Positions 1 to 8,576 of a DNA stretch of 64,000 nt are shown here, in pieces; position 1 is the stretch's first letter, and every line of letters begins with the position of its first letter. A model generated the notes under the pieces. It was not told the DNA's origin, ran no database searches, and worked only from the letters and a program-made list of their open reading frames with translations. A program made the translations under genes and the position numbers. Origin of the DNA: JAICWP01 sp035278025 (lineage in GTDB: Bacteria > Acidobacteriota > Terriglobia > Terriglobales > Acidobacteriaceae). Location: NCBI GenBank assembly GCA_035278025.1, contig DATEJK010000107.1, positions 27,636 to 91,635 of the forward strand. The letters run 5' to 3'.

Positions 1-159
1 CGGGCGCAGCACGTCGTCCTGCCGGGTGAAAGGGCGGCGGCAGTAGACGGTAACCAAATGGCCACGTTCCGCCAGCCGATTCGCCAGCTGCTCAGCCAGA
101 GTCTCAAAGCCGCCGTAGCGGGCCGGAATGCCGCGGGTGCCGAGAATTGCGATTTTCAT
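1..159 (-). CDS. Glycosyltransferase family 4, N-terminal fragment (DUF1972 type)
   Basis: The reverse strand reads from an ATG at 159 off the left edge, giving 53 residues that begin MKIAILGTRGIPARYGGFET. This opening is characteristic of GT-B fold glycosyltransferases with the DUF1972 N-terminal domain, often annotated as rhamnosyltransferases; the GTRGIPARYGGFE stretch is the N-terminal nucleotide-sugar/acceptor loop. Only the first Rossmann unit is inside the window, so the donor-binding C-terminal half cannot be inspected. It points the same way as the sulfotransferase on its right, with a 163-bp gap between them, and fits the polysaccharide locus. Rhamnosyl specificity is inference from the family and from the rfb genes nearby. 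Confidence 0.85.
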   Translation of the reverse strand, partial: MKIAILGTRGIPARYGGFETLAEQLANRLAERGHLVTVYCRRPFTRQDDVLRP

Positions 160-322
160 ACTATGTGGTTATGTGACACCAAGCCACGCGCATCGAAGCA
201 ATTCCTGCCAGGGAATAGTTGCCTTTGATTGTAATGATTTCATGCAGTTGTGGCTATTGAACAACCAATCGTCCTGGAGTGGACTTGTTTCCCGCACGAT
301 CACGTGACTGTAAAGCCTGAGT

Positions 323-1435
323 TCAAATCGGATCAGCTTTTGAAGAAGAAGGAAACGATGCGAAAGGTCGTTTGAAAGACAGGAAGATCTTGCTCGCCAG
401 GCGGGCGGCCTTCCATGAACGGGACGCATAAACCATGGCCAACTGAAAGTTAAGTTTTGAGACTTCATTTTGCAGATTGAGAATGGTGGTCTCCTGTGCG
501 GTGACAGTGTTGGCGAGTTCGGTCACTTGCCGGGCGAAGGTGGTGATTCTATTGTCGCAATTTTCCATGTAACGAAGAGCAGAATAGTCCTCCTGATGCT
601 GTGCTCTGATACGCTCGATGATTGAGGCTACTTGGTGGTCGTAGTAGTCAGGCGGCTGGGCGGCCAGGCGGAGGAGGGCTTGGTAAAGAATGGCCACTTC
701 AGGCGGGAGAGCGTTGTCCATAGCCAGATCTTCGACCTGATAATGGTTGTGGCGGAGGGCACCGTCAAGAAAGCTGGTGGTGAACTCGGGTACCCGCGGA
801 TCACTTGCGTTGAGCGTCAGGCTGAGGCCCTGAGCGATCCTGCCTAATTCCACGACCGGATTTTCGAGGAAACGGTCATAGTCGGTGACTATACGCTTAC
901 GATGCTCCGTTCCCACCAGGCTTTGCAGCGTGTGCTCGAGCCAGAGGTAGTAACCTTTTTCGAGGTCAAAGCCGTTGCGCTTGGCCAGGGATCGGGCTAC
1001 GCTCATCGGGTTTCGGCAGACGACGATGTAACTCACCTCGACCTGAAGGTGCGCAAAGACGTCCTGCCAGAAGGGTAAAAGGCGGGGGATACGAGGATCT
1101 TTTATCCCGAAGCAATCCATCCCGCTGAGTCGCTCGCGCAGGATCTCCAGAGCGCGCAGCTTAAATTTGGTGACCAGCGGTAGCGCGAGTTCACTCGCAA
1201 GAATCGGAGTGAAGGTGTGCCAATCATGACCGAGAGCTTGCAATAAGGCGACGTTCAGGGCATTGATATCCAGATCTTCCCAGAAGCCCTTGGGATTGTC
1301 CTCCGCCACAGGCAAGAGGCGGTTTCCCAGGCTGACTCCGAGAGCCTCCAGACCCCGAGTTAACAGGCTGGTGCCACTGCGGTGCATGCCGAGGACGACA
1401 ACGATGCGTTTTTCCTGATTGGCAGGAGGCAGCAA
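323..1435 (-). CDS. Sulfotransferase family protein with C-terminal coiled coil
   Basis: The 370-residue protein carries the 5'-phosphosulfate-binding loop GMHRSGTSLLTRGLEALGV near residues 17-35 and the 3'-phosphate-binding motif CRNPMSVARSLAKRNG near 140-155, both expected of PAPS-dependent sulfotransferases. The domain ends near residue 275; the rest is a predicted coiled coil of heptads (RQVTELANTVTAQETTILNL) followed by SRSWKAARLASKI. A similar coiled coil and 'SxxWRALNRYRELK' tail lies inside the divergent gene at 1731, suggesting a shared docking or ruler element. The start codon is a TTG (1435); it has only a weak GGA upstream, so a few residues either way are possible. The likely role is sulfation of the locus polysaccharide; the acceptor is unknown. 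Confidence 0.8.
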   Translation of the reverse strand: MLPPANQEKRIVVVLGMHRSGTSLLTRGLEALGVSLGNRLLPVAEDNPKGFWEDLDINALNVALLQALGHDWHTFTPILASELALPLVTKFKLRALEILRERLSGMDCFGIKDPRIPRLLPFWQDVFAHLQVEVSYIVVCRNPMSVARSLAKRNGFDLEKGYYLWLEHTLQSLVGTEHRKRIVTDYDRFLENPVVELGRIAQGLSLTLNASDPRVPEFTTSFLDGALRHNHYQVEDLAMDNALPPEVAILYQALLRLAAQPPDYYDHQVASIIERIRAQHQEDYSALRYMENCDNRITTFARQVTELANTVTAQETTILNLQNEVSKLNFQLAMVYASRSWKAARLASKIFLSFKRPFASFPSSSKADPI

Positions 1436-1730
1436 TGTTGTTCCACCGTCTGGTGGCCAGCATTTCCCAGAGCGCCGGCGTCTGGCGCGCCGGACTCAAC
1501 CGCATTCCGGAAACGAGCAGACAGCAACGCCGCCCAGGGAAGATGCTGGCGTAAACTGCACCAAAATTTGTAAATACAAGAGGCGTAAGTCGAAGAGAGC
1601 AACGAATGAAACGACACACGCCCAAAGCAAAGCTACTGATACGCACCCAAGATGGGGCTATTGTACACGAGCCAAACCATGATTTCTGCATGCTTACCGT
1701 GATGTTTTACTATATCGGCACACACCCGAA

Positions 1731-4283
1731 GTGAGGGTAAACGTGGCCAACAACCCTGCAACAGAACTCTACAGCGCTGAATATTACGCCTCCCATCTGG
1801 GCCTGCCCTACGACCGCGCGCAACCGCATTGGCTGCAGTTCTTTGGAAGCATCGCGGAGGCAATCATTCGGGAGCTTAAGCCGCGCCGTGTGTTCGACGT
1901 GGGATGCGCCAAGGGTTTTCTGGTTGAGGCGCTGCGCGACCGCGGCGTAGAGGCCTGGGGTTCGGACATTTCCGAGTACGCGATCGGCCAGGTACGGGCT
2001 GATATGCGCGTCTTTTGCTCGGTGGCATCGGCCACCCAACCCATCCAGGGCCGTTATGATCTGCTGACCTGCATCGAGGTGCTGGAGCATCTTTCCGAGG
2101 AGGACGGCAAACTCGCCATCCGCAACATGACGGAGGCCGGAGACTTAGTCCTGTTTTCCTCGACTCCCGCGGATTTGGCCGAACCTACGCATGTCAACGT
2201 TCGCCCGGTTATGTACTGGCTCAGGTTATTCCGCGCCTTCGGTTTTGCGCCGGAGGCAGATTTCGACGCCTCCTTTGTTTCTCCACAGGCCCTTCTCTTG
2301 CGGCACAGCGAGCGCCGGGCAGAGGATGAGGAGTTGTTTGAAGTGGCGCTGGCGCGACAGATGGCTGTGGCGACGGGTCCGTTGCACAACGAGAATGAGG
2401 AACTACGGGCCGAGTTGCAGCGTATGCGGGCCGAGCTACAGCGCCAGAACGAGCAGATTGAGAGCCTGAGCCAAACAATTGCCTCCAAAGAGGCGACCTT
2501 GCAGGCGGTGTTCAACAGCAAGGGGTGGCGTGCGCTTAACCGTTACCGGGAATTGAAAATGGCGGTCGGCCGCCATTGGGCAGCGAAAGCGGCGCGGCAG
2601 GTTCTAGGCCGCAAACGGCGTTTCACTATTGATAACACGTTGTACCGTAGGTGGATTCGCCAGCATGAGGCCGAAGTATGGAATCCGCAGCTGGTGGCGC
2701 GCGCGGCGCAAAGCTTTTCCTACACTCCCACCATCAGCATTCTTATGCCGGTTTACAACACACGGAAGGCTCACCTGGAGAAAGCGGTTGGATCGGTTCG
2801 CAACCAGTGCTATCCAAACTGGGAACTGTGCATTTGTGACGATGCCAGCACCGCCGGCCACATCCGGCCGATGCTGGAGTCCTGGACCAACGCCGACAGC
2901 AGGATCAAGGTGGTCTTTTCCTCCGTCAACGGGGGCATCAGCGCGGCTACTAACCAGGCGCTGCGGCTGGCGACTGGAGAATTCCTTGGCCTGCTGGATC
3001 ACGACGATGAGCTCAGTCCTGCGGCTTTGTACGAGGTGGTCAAGCTGCTCCAGCAACATCCCGAAGCCGACGTCATCTATAGCGATGAAGACAAGCTGGA
3101 GGGCGATGGCCGGCGCAGCGATCCATTTTTCAAGCCCTCATGGTCACCCGAGTACTTATATTCGCTGAATTATGTGTGCCACTTTGGAGTGTATCGCCGG
3201 CGGCAGGTGGAAGGGGTGGGAGGCCTGCGGACCGAGTTCAACGGCAGCCAGGATTATGACCTGCTGCTGCGGGTAGCGGAGCGGACGCAACACATTTTCC
3301 ATATTCCGGAGGTACTGTACCACTGGCGAAAGACTCTGGGGTCAACGGCGCTGGCGGCGCAGGCGAAAAATTACAGCACGGCGGCTGGACAAAAGGCCAT
3401 TTGCGAACATTTACAGCGCCTCGGTGTAGCTGCCACGGTGGTGGAGGGCGATGTTCCGAACCGCTATCGTGTGCGTCCGGCAATCGTGGGCGACCCGCTG
3501 GTCAGCATCATCATTCCGACCCGCGACGGGGTGGAGGTGCTCGAACGTTGCATCCGCAGCATCGAAAACAAGACCGATTACCCGAATTATGAGATTTTGA
3601 TCATTGACAACGGCAGCAGCAAGCCCGAAACGCTGAAGTATTTTGCCGCCCTGCGCCACCGGGTACTGCGGCTGGACGAGCCCTTCAACTATTCCCGTCT
3701 GAACAACTTCGGTGCGCAACACGCCAAAGGCGGTTTTCTCCTGCTATTGAATAATGATACCGAGGTAATATCGCCGGAGTGGATGCGGGCACTGCTGGAG
3801 CTGTGCTATCTACCCGGCGTGGGAATCGCGGGAGCCAAGCTTCATTATCCCGACGGCAGCATTCAACATGCTGGGGTGGTGCTCGGCATCAAGGGAGTGG
3901 CGGGTCATTCCCACAAGTATTTTCCCGCCCGCAATCGGGGCTACTTCGATGCTCTGGCGTGCATTCGGAATTATTCAGCGGTCACGGCCGCCTGCATGAT
4001 GGTGCGCAGGGAGGCGTTTGCAGCGGTGGGCGGTTTCGACGAGGAGTTGAAAGTCGCCTTTAACGACGTGGACTTTTGTTTGCGCGTGGGCCAGAAGGGC
4101 TACCGCATCGCCTGGACGCCTTATGCCGAGCTGTTCCACCACGAATCGGCGACCCGCGGCTTCGATCTCGATCCGCGGGAAATTGAATTCATGAAGCGCC
4201 GCTGGAAAGATGTCCTCTTGCATGACCCCTATTACAACCGCAACCTGACCCTCAAGGCGGAAAATTTCGGCCTTCGCGTCTGA
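1731..4283 (+). CDS. Methyltransferase / coiled coil / double GT2 glycosyltransferase fusion
   Basis: The protein (850 residues from GTG 1731; 846 if it starts at GTG 1743, which has GAGG six bases upstream and may be the true start) has three parts. Residues about 50-200 are a class I SAM methyltransferase (VFDVGCAKGFLVEAL, then WGSDIS). Residues about 215-260 are a coiled coil (NEELRAELQRMRAELQRQNE). The remainder is two tandem GT2 domains: SILMPVYNTR near 336 with LLDHDDELS near 421, and SIIIPTRDG near 592 with LLLNNDTEV near 672 and DVDFCLRVG near 779. Bifunctional GT2 pairs of this kind build O-antigen or capsule chains. The combination of methyltransferase and coiled coil recalls the WbdD chain-terminator/ruler principle, which is inference. 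It converges with the ABC exporter genes. Confidence 0.88.
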   Translation: MRVNVANNPATELYSAEYYASHLGLPYDRAQPHWLQFFGSIAEAIIRELKPRRVFDVGCAKGFLVEALRDRGVEAWGSDISEYAIGQVRADMRVFCSVASATQPIQGRYDLLTCIEVLEHLSEEDGKLAIRNMTEAGDLVLFSSTPADLAEPTHVNVRPVMYWLRLFRAFGFAPEADFDASFVSPQALLLRHSERRAEDEELFEVALARQMAVATGPLHNENEELRAELQRMRAELQRQNEQIESLSQTIASKEATLQAVFNSKGWRALNRYRELKMAVGRHWAAKAARQVLGRKRRFTIDNTLYRRWIRQHEAEVWNPQLVARAAQSFSYTPTISILMPVYNTRKAHLEKAVGSVRNQCYPNWELCICDDASTAGHIRPMLESWTNADSRIKVVFSSVNGGISAATNQALRLATGEFLGLLDHDDELSPAALYEVVKLLQQHPEADVIYSDEDKLEGDGRRSDPFFKPSWSPEYLYSLNYVCHFGVYRRRQVEGVGGLRTEFNGSQDYDLLLRVAERTQHIFHIPEVLYHWRKTLGSTALAAQAKNYSTAAGQKAICEHLQRLGVAATVVEGDVPNRYRVRPAIVGDPLVSIIIPTRDGVEVLERCIRSIENKTDYPNYEILIIDNGSSKPETLKYFAALRHRVLRLDEPFNYSRLNNFGAQHAKGGFLLLLNNDTEVISPEWMRALLELCYLPGVGIAGAKLHYPDGSIQHAGVVLGIKGVAGHSHKYFPARNRGYFDALACIRNYSAVTAACMMVRREAFAAVGGFDEELKVAFNDVDFCLRVGQKGYRIAWTPYAELFHHESATRGFDLDPREIEFMKRRWKDVLLHDPYYNRNLTLKAENFGLRV

Positions 4284-4328
4284 ACTCAGCCACTCCCGCC
4301 GGCCGTGCCCTGGCGCGGAGTCGCGGCA

Positions 4329-5111
4329 TCAGTGGCGAGGAATCGCGGGTACGGCCTGAGACTGGGGATGGCCAAGCAGTTCCTGGTAACAGGCAAGCGC
4401 CCTTTTTGGCGAGTCATCAGCCACTAGTTCGCCGTTGTGGAGCACGAGAGCCCGGTCGCAAAACTGCTGAATCTGCTCAGTGTCGTGGGAAACCAAGATG
4501 ATGGTCTTCCCACGATCACGAAAGGCGGCGATGCGGTCAAAACACTTGACCCGGAAGCCCGCGTCCCCCACTGCCAGGATCTCATCTACCAGCAGGATAT
4601 CAGGATCCACCGCCGTGGCAACTGAGAATGCCAGGCGCATATACATGCCAGAAGAGTACTGTTTGACCGGGGCATCAATAAACTGCCCGATCTCCGCGAA
4701 TTCGATAATGCCTGGCTCCAGACTCTGGATTTCGCGCTTGGATAGCCCCAGCAACAACCCGTTGATGAGGATGTTCTCCCGCCCCGTCAGTTCGTGGTGA
4801 AATCCAGCTCCGAGTTCGATCAGGGGGGCGGTGCTGCCGTTCACTTCCACGCTGCCGCTGCTGGCCCGATATACACCGGCAATAATTTTCAGAATGGTGC
4901 TTTTGCCTGATCCGTTGCGGCCGATGATGCCCAGGGTCGTGCCATGGGGTACATCGAACGAAATGTGCTTCAGCGCCTCAAAGTCATGGTAAGTGCTCCG
5001 CGGCCTCCGGCGATGAAAGTGGGCGAAGGCTTCGCGCAGGGTGTCGGCTCGCTCCTGAATCACACGGAAGCGCTGGATCACGTTTTGGAAACGTACCGCG
5101 GAAGTAGCCAT
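4329..5111 (-). CDS. Polysaccharide ABC exporter, ATP-binding subunit (short Wzt/TagH-like)
   Basis: This is the nucleotide-binding subunit of a polysaccharide or teichoic-acid type ABC exporter. Visible motifs are Walker A GRNGSGKST, the signature YSSGMYMRLAFSVA, Walker B DILLVDEI and the H-loop VSHD. The chosen ATG at 5111 lies 7 bp after the permease stop; a longer frame to 5165 would overlap the permease gene and is less likely. The protein is 260 residues, so it lacks the C-terminal carbohydrate-binding domain found in long Wzt proteins (over 400 residues) that recognise a capped chain end. Export is therefore probably coupled to synthesis rather than to a terminal cap (inference). It forms a two-gene operon with the permease. 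Confidence 0.9.
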   Translation of the reverse strand: MATSAVRFQNVIQRFRVIQERADTLREAFAHFHRRRPRSTYHDFEALKHISFDVPHGTTLGIIGRNGSGKSTILKIIAGVYRASSGSVEVNGSTAPLIELGAGFHHELTGRENILINGLLLGLSKREIQSLEPGIIEFAEIGQFIDAPVKQYSSGMYMRLAFSVATAVDPDILLVDEILAVGDAGFRVKCFDRIAAFRDRGKTIILVSHDTEQIQQFCDRALVLHNGELVADDSPKRALACYQELLGHPQSQAVPAIPRH

Positions 5112-5118
5112 CGAAAGT

Positions 5119-5895
5119 TCAGACGTAGTAGACAAATATATCCTGATAGCGGCGGAACAGGCCAAATCCTATCGCCACGGCCGCTACCCCGCAGGCCAAC
5201 GACATGGCGATGGATTGAGGCGAGGGGAAAAGTCCGTAGTAGATGCTGAGCCGGAAACCATTGAGCACATAGAGCATGGGATTCAGGCGAAAAAAGGGAT
5301 GGTACTTTTTAGGAATGAAATCGAGCGAATAAATGATCGGCGAAGCGTAGAACCAGGCGGAAAGCACAATCTGGAGGATGTGGCTGATATCGCGGAAGAA
5401 GACGTTGATGGCAGCGAAAAAGAATGAGGTTCCCAGGGTAAACAGGAACAGACCCAGCATAGGAATGGGCAGATAGATCCAGGTCCAGTGCAGAGGAAAT
5501 CGCAGCACAACAATGAGCAGCGCCAGCGGGAGCAGGGAAAGGAAAAAGTTGATGATGTTGGCCACGACGGCAGCCATGGGAAAAACCAGCTTGGGAACGC
5601 GAACTTTTTTCAGCAGCTGTGCGTTGCCTACCACCGATTCCACCGAGTACGACAATGCCTGGGAGAAAAAAGTCCAGGGCAGCAACATGCTCAGGAGAAA
5701 AATCGCGTAGTGATCAATGGAAAAGCGCATCAGGGAGCCAAAGACCAGGGTGAGGATGATCATCATGAGCAGGGGATTGAGCAGGGCCCAAAGGAATCCC
5801 AGCACTGAACGTTTGTACCTGACGCGCAATTCTTTGAGCGCCAGCGCCCAGATGAGTTCCCGGTATTGATAAGTGTCGCGAACCAGTTCAAACAT
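5119..5895 (-). CDS. Polysaccharide ABC exporter, permease (Wzm-like, ABC-2 type)
   Basis: The 258-residue protein has the ABC-2 permease layout: an amphipathic N-terminus (RDTYQYRELIWALALKELRVRYKR, quoted in part: ELIWALALKELRVRYKRS), then six hydrophobic segments including FLWALLNPLLMMIILTLVF and MLLPWTFFSQALSYSV. The pattern KELRVRYKRSVLGFLWALLNP is the conserved entry of the Wzm/TagG/KpsM family. It is the first gene of a minus-strand pair with the ATPase. The ATG at 5895 faces a 276-bp divergent region shared with rfbA that should contain promoters for both directions. The substrate is presumably the undecaprenyl-linked polymer made by this locus. Confidence 0.9.
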   Translation of the reverse strand: MFELVRDTYQYRELIWALALKELRVRYKRSVLGFLWALLNPLLMMIILTLVFGSLMRFSIDHYAIFLLSMLLPWTFFSQALSYSVESVVGNAQLLKKVRVPKLVFPMAAVVANIINFFLSLLPLALLIVVLRFPLHWTWIYLPIPMLGLFLFTLGTSFFFAAINVFFRDISHILQIVLSAWFYASPIIYSLDFIPKKYHPFFRLNPMLYVLNGFRLSIYYGLFPSPQSIAMSLACGVAAVAIGFGLFRRYQDIFVYYV

Positions 5896-6171
5896 AATAG
5901 GGTAGCTGCTTTTGGAGCGGTGAAGTATTGCTTATATCGCCAGCGATTTCCAGTGTCAAACCTCACGGCAGTCGCAGGGGAACCCGCAGGAGCCCGGTTT
6001 CCGCCTTCTCCGCCTGGCCTGCGGAAGCACTTTTCGCCTTGGCAAGCCGCACAGTACCTCGCGATTGACCCCCTGTTGCGGTATATTAGCCGAGGACTCT
6101 CCCTTCCTGAATGTGTCAACAAAGGCGCCAGGCCGCGACCGCCGGAGGGGAATTCCTGACAGGAGAAGCTT

Positions 6172-6954
6172 ATGAAGGGTGTAATCCTGGCAGGCGGCTT
6201 GGGCACGCGCCTGTACCCTTTGACCCGGGTGATCAACAAGCACCTGCTGCCGGTTTATAACCAGCCTATGATCTTCTACCCGCTGCAGGCGCTGGTCAAC
6301 GCCGGGATTCGGGAGATTCTGATTGTGACCGGAGGCCAGGGAGCCGGTGATTTTCTCCGTCTGCTTTCCAATGGCAAGGATTTTGGCCTCAAACACCTCA
6401 ATTACACCTATCAGGAGGGGGAAGGCGGAATCGCCGACGCCCTGCGCCTGGCCGAACACTTCGTGGATGGCGACCACATGTGCGTCATCCTGGGCGACAA
6501 CATTATTGAGAACAACATCTGCGCCGCAGTGGAGAATTTTCGCCAGGCCCGCGGAGGCCATATCCTGCTGAAGGAAGTTCACGATCCGGAACGCTTTGGC
6601 TGCCCCGAGATCGTCAACGGGCGCATCGTGGGCATTGAAGAAAAGCCGAGAAAGCCTAAGTCCAAATACGCGGTAACCGGTCTTTACCTGTACGATGCCA
6701 CCTTATTCGATAAAATCAAGACTCTAAAGCCTTCGGCGCGCGGCGAACTGGAGATCACCGACGTCAACAACCTGTACCTGCAGGAAGGTACGCTGAACTA
6801 CAGCATCCTCGAGGGCTGGTGGACGGACGCGGGAACTTTCGAATCGCTGCGCCGGGCCGCGGACCTGGTAGCCACCACCGGCGCCAACAAGATGCCCGCC
6901 AGCGGCGACGCCCGTCTTTCCCCTTCGCCCGCCATTGTGGGTGCGAGCCGATGA
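6172..6954 (+). CDS. rfbA: Glucose-1-phosphate thymidylyltransferase
   Basis: The enzyme joins dTTP and glucose-1-phosphate to give dTDP-glucose, the first step of dTDP-L-rhamnose synthesis. The nucleotide-binding signature GGLGTRLYPLTRVINKHLLP begins at residue 8, followed by NQPMIFYPLQ, the sugar-site GDNIIENN near 107 and EEKPRKPKS near 160. At 260 residues it is shorter than the usual 290 or so, lacking part of the C-terminal segment that contributes to the allosteric dimer interface in long RmlA. A good Shine-Dalgarno (AGGAGAAGCTT) precedes the ATG. The stop overlaps the rfbB start (ATGA), so the two are translationally coupled. dTTP specificity is inferred from the neighbours. Confidence 0.92.
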   Translation: MKGVILAGGLGTRLYPLTRVINKHLLPVYNQPMIFYPLQALVNAGIREILIVTGGQGAGDFLRLLSNGKDFGLKHLNYTYQEGEGGIADALRLAEHFVDGDHMCVILGDNIIENNICAAVENFRQARGGHILLKEVHDPERFGCPEIVNGRIVGIEEKPRKPKSKYAVTGLYLYDATLFDKIKTLKPSARGELEITDVNNLYLQEGTLNYSILEGWWTDAGTFESLRRAADLVATTGANKMPASGDARLSPSPAIVGASR

Positions 6955-7982
6955 AGATTTTCATCAGCGGTGGCGCGGGCTTCATTGGATCGAACTTTGT
7001 TTACCACCTGCTCTCCTCGCCTGCGGGCCATTGCGTGGTCAATTATGATGCTCTGACCTACGCGGGCAATCTCCTCAACCTGGAGAGGATAGCTGGGCAG
7101 CCCGGCTACCGCTTTGTCCGCGGCAACATCTGCGATGGAGCGGCGGTACGGGCGGCCATGCAGGGGTGCGACGCGGTGGTGCACTTCGCCGCCGAGTCGC
7201 ACGTGGACCGCAGTATCTATGAACCGGCGCCCATCATTGAAACCAACGTTCGCGGCACCCTGGTCTTGCTGCAGGTGGCGCGCGAACTGAAGATTTCCCG
7301 CTTTGTTCACGTTTCCACCGACGAGGTCTACGGCGATATTCCCCCCGGACGCACCTCGGATGAGAACTACCCGCTGCAGCCCAATAGCCCTTATTCGGCG
7401 AGCAAGGCGGCCTCCGACATGCTGGTGCGCTCGTTTTTCAGGACCTACGACTTTCCCGGCGTCATTACCCGCGCCTCCAACAATTACGGTCCTTATCAGT
7501 TTCCCGAAAAATTCATCCCGCTGATGATTGCCAACGCGCTCGAGGACAAGCCCCTCCCCATTTACGGCGATGGCCTGCAGGAACGCGACTGGCTCCATGT
7601 GGAGGACCATTGCCGCGCGCTGCTCGCCGTGCTGGAGCGCGGGCGCATAGGCGAGGTGTACAACATCGGGGCGGGAAATACGGAACCTAACCTGTCCATG
7701 GTGCGACGGATTCTGCGGACCCTGGGAAAGCCGGAAAGCCTGATGACGCGGGTTGTGGACCGGCCAGGGCACGACCGCCGCTACGCTCTGGATTGTTCCA
7801 AAATCACGAAGGAGCTCGGCTGGTCTCCCACTATCAGCCTGGAGCATGGTATTCAGCAGACGATCGCCTGGTACCGCTCCAATGCTGCCTGGTTGCAGCA
7901 TGTTCGCAACGGCGACTACCAGCGCTATTACGACACGTACTACACCAACCGCGACAAATCCATGAAGACGGTCACAGCCTGA
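6951..7982 (+). CDS. rfbB: dTDP-glucose 4,6-dehydratase
   Basis: The enzyme converts dTDP-glucose to dTDP-4-keto-6-deoxyglucose with tightly bound NAD. The extended SDR features are all visible: GGAGFIGSNF at residues 7-16, the active-site STDEVYGDI near 119, and the catalytic YSASK near 146. The chosen ATG at 6951 gives 343 residues and overlaps the rfbA stop by four bases; the frame is open further upstream but that would run through rfbA. It belongs to the rfbABC operon. The product is also the likely precursor for the DegT aminotransferase and C-methyltransferase encoded 10 kb away. Confidence 0.95.
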   Translation: MKIFISGGAGFIGSNFVYHLLSSPAGHCVVNYDALTYAGNLLNLERIAGQPGYRFVRGNICDGAAVRAAMQGCDAVVHFAAESHVDRSIYEPAPIIETNVRGTLVLLQVARELKISRFVHVSTDEVYGDIPPGRTSDENYPLQPNSPYSASKAASDMLVRSFFRTYDFPGVITRASNNYGPYQFPEKFIPLMIANALEDKPLPIYGDGLQERDWLHVEDHCRALLAVLERGRIGEVYNIGAGNTEPNLSMVRRILRTLGKPESLMTRVVDRPGHDRRYALDCSKITKELGWSPTISLEHGIQQTIAWYRSNAAWLQHVRNGDYQRYYDTYYTNRDKSMKTVTA

Positions 7983-8001
7983 GCGCCACAGCGGGAGCAG
8001 C

Positions 8002-8574
8002 TTGCAAGTAATCCAGACCAAAATCCCCGGCGTATGCCTGATCCGGCCGCAGGTGCACGAGGATGTCCGCGGATTTTTCTTCGAGAGCTACCACCAGGGC
8101 AGGCTGGCGGAAGCAGGCATCCGCGAAGTCTTCATCCAGGACAACCATTCCAAGTCGCGCAAGAACACGTTGCGTGGCCTGCACTATCAGCTCGAGCATC
8201 CGCAAGCGAAGCTCTGCCGCGTGGTTCAGGGCGAGGTGCTGGATGTGGCGGTAGATGTCCGTTTGGGCTCGCCTTATTTTGGCCAGTGGGTGAGCGCCAC
8301 GCTTTCAGCGGAGAATAAGCAACAGATCCTGATACCGCGCGGCTTCGCTCATGGGTTCGTCGTGCTATCTGAAACTGCGGAGTTTCTCTACAAGTGCACT
8401 GATTTCTATTATCCCCAGTACGAGCGCGGCGTTTTGTGGAGCGATGCGGACCTGGGCATTGCATGGAAAATTGCCAACCCCATCCTGTCCGCCAAAGACC
8501 AGGCTTACTTGCGGCTGCGGGAGGTCGCGCCGGAACAACTGCCGCATTATGAGCCATTGGGCTCAGGTTCGTAG
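8002..8574 (+). CDS. rfbC: dTDP-4-dehydrorhamnose 3,5-epimerase
   Basis: This 190-residue cupin epimerises C3 and C5 of the 4-keto-6-deoxy sugar. It shows the RmlC landmarks RGFFFESYHQ, LRGLHYQLEHPQAKL with the catalytic histidine, VVQGEVLDVAVDVR, PRGFAHGFVVLSE and EFLYKCTDFYYP with the active-site tyrosine. The start is a TTG at 8002 preceded by GGGAG at a suitable distance; no in-frame ATG fits the conserved N-terminus. It lies 19 bp after rfbB and directly before the methyltransferase at 8577, so the run rfbA-rfbB-rfbC-methyltransferase is probably one transcript. Confidence 0.95.
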   Translation: MQVIQTKIPGVCLIRPQVHEDVRGFFFESYHQGRLAEAGIREVFIQDNHSKSRKNTLRGLHYQLEHPQAKLCRVVQGEVLDVAVDVRLGSPYFGQWVSATLSAENKQQILIPRGFAHGFVVLSETAEFLYKCTDFYYPQYERGVLWSDADLGIAWKIANPILSAKDQAYLRLREVAPEQLPHYEPLGSGS

Positions 8575-8576
8575 GA

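Noticed and set aside
6798..8021. 407-codon open frame on the minus strand across rfbB
   Set aside because: It is antisense to the highly conserved rfbA/rfbB sequence and has no family features; it is a by-product of high G+C codon use.
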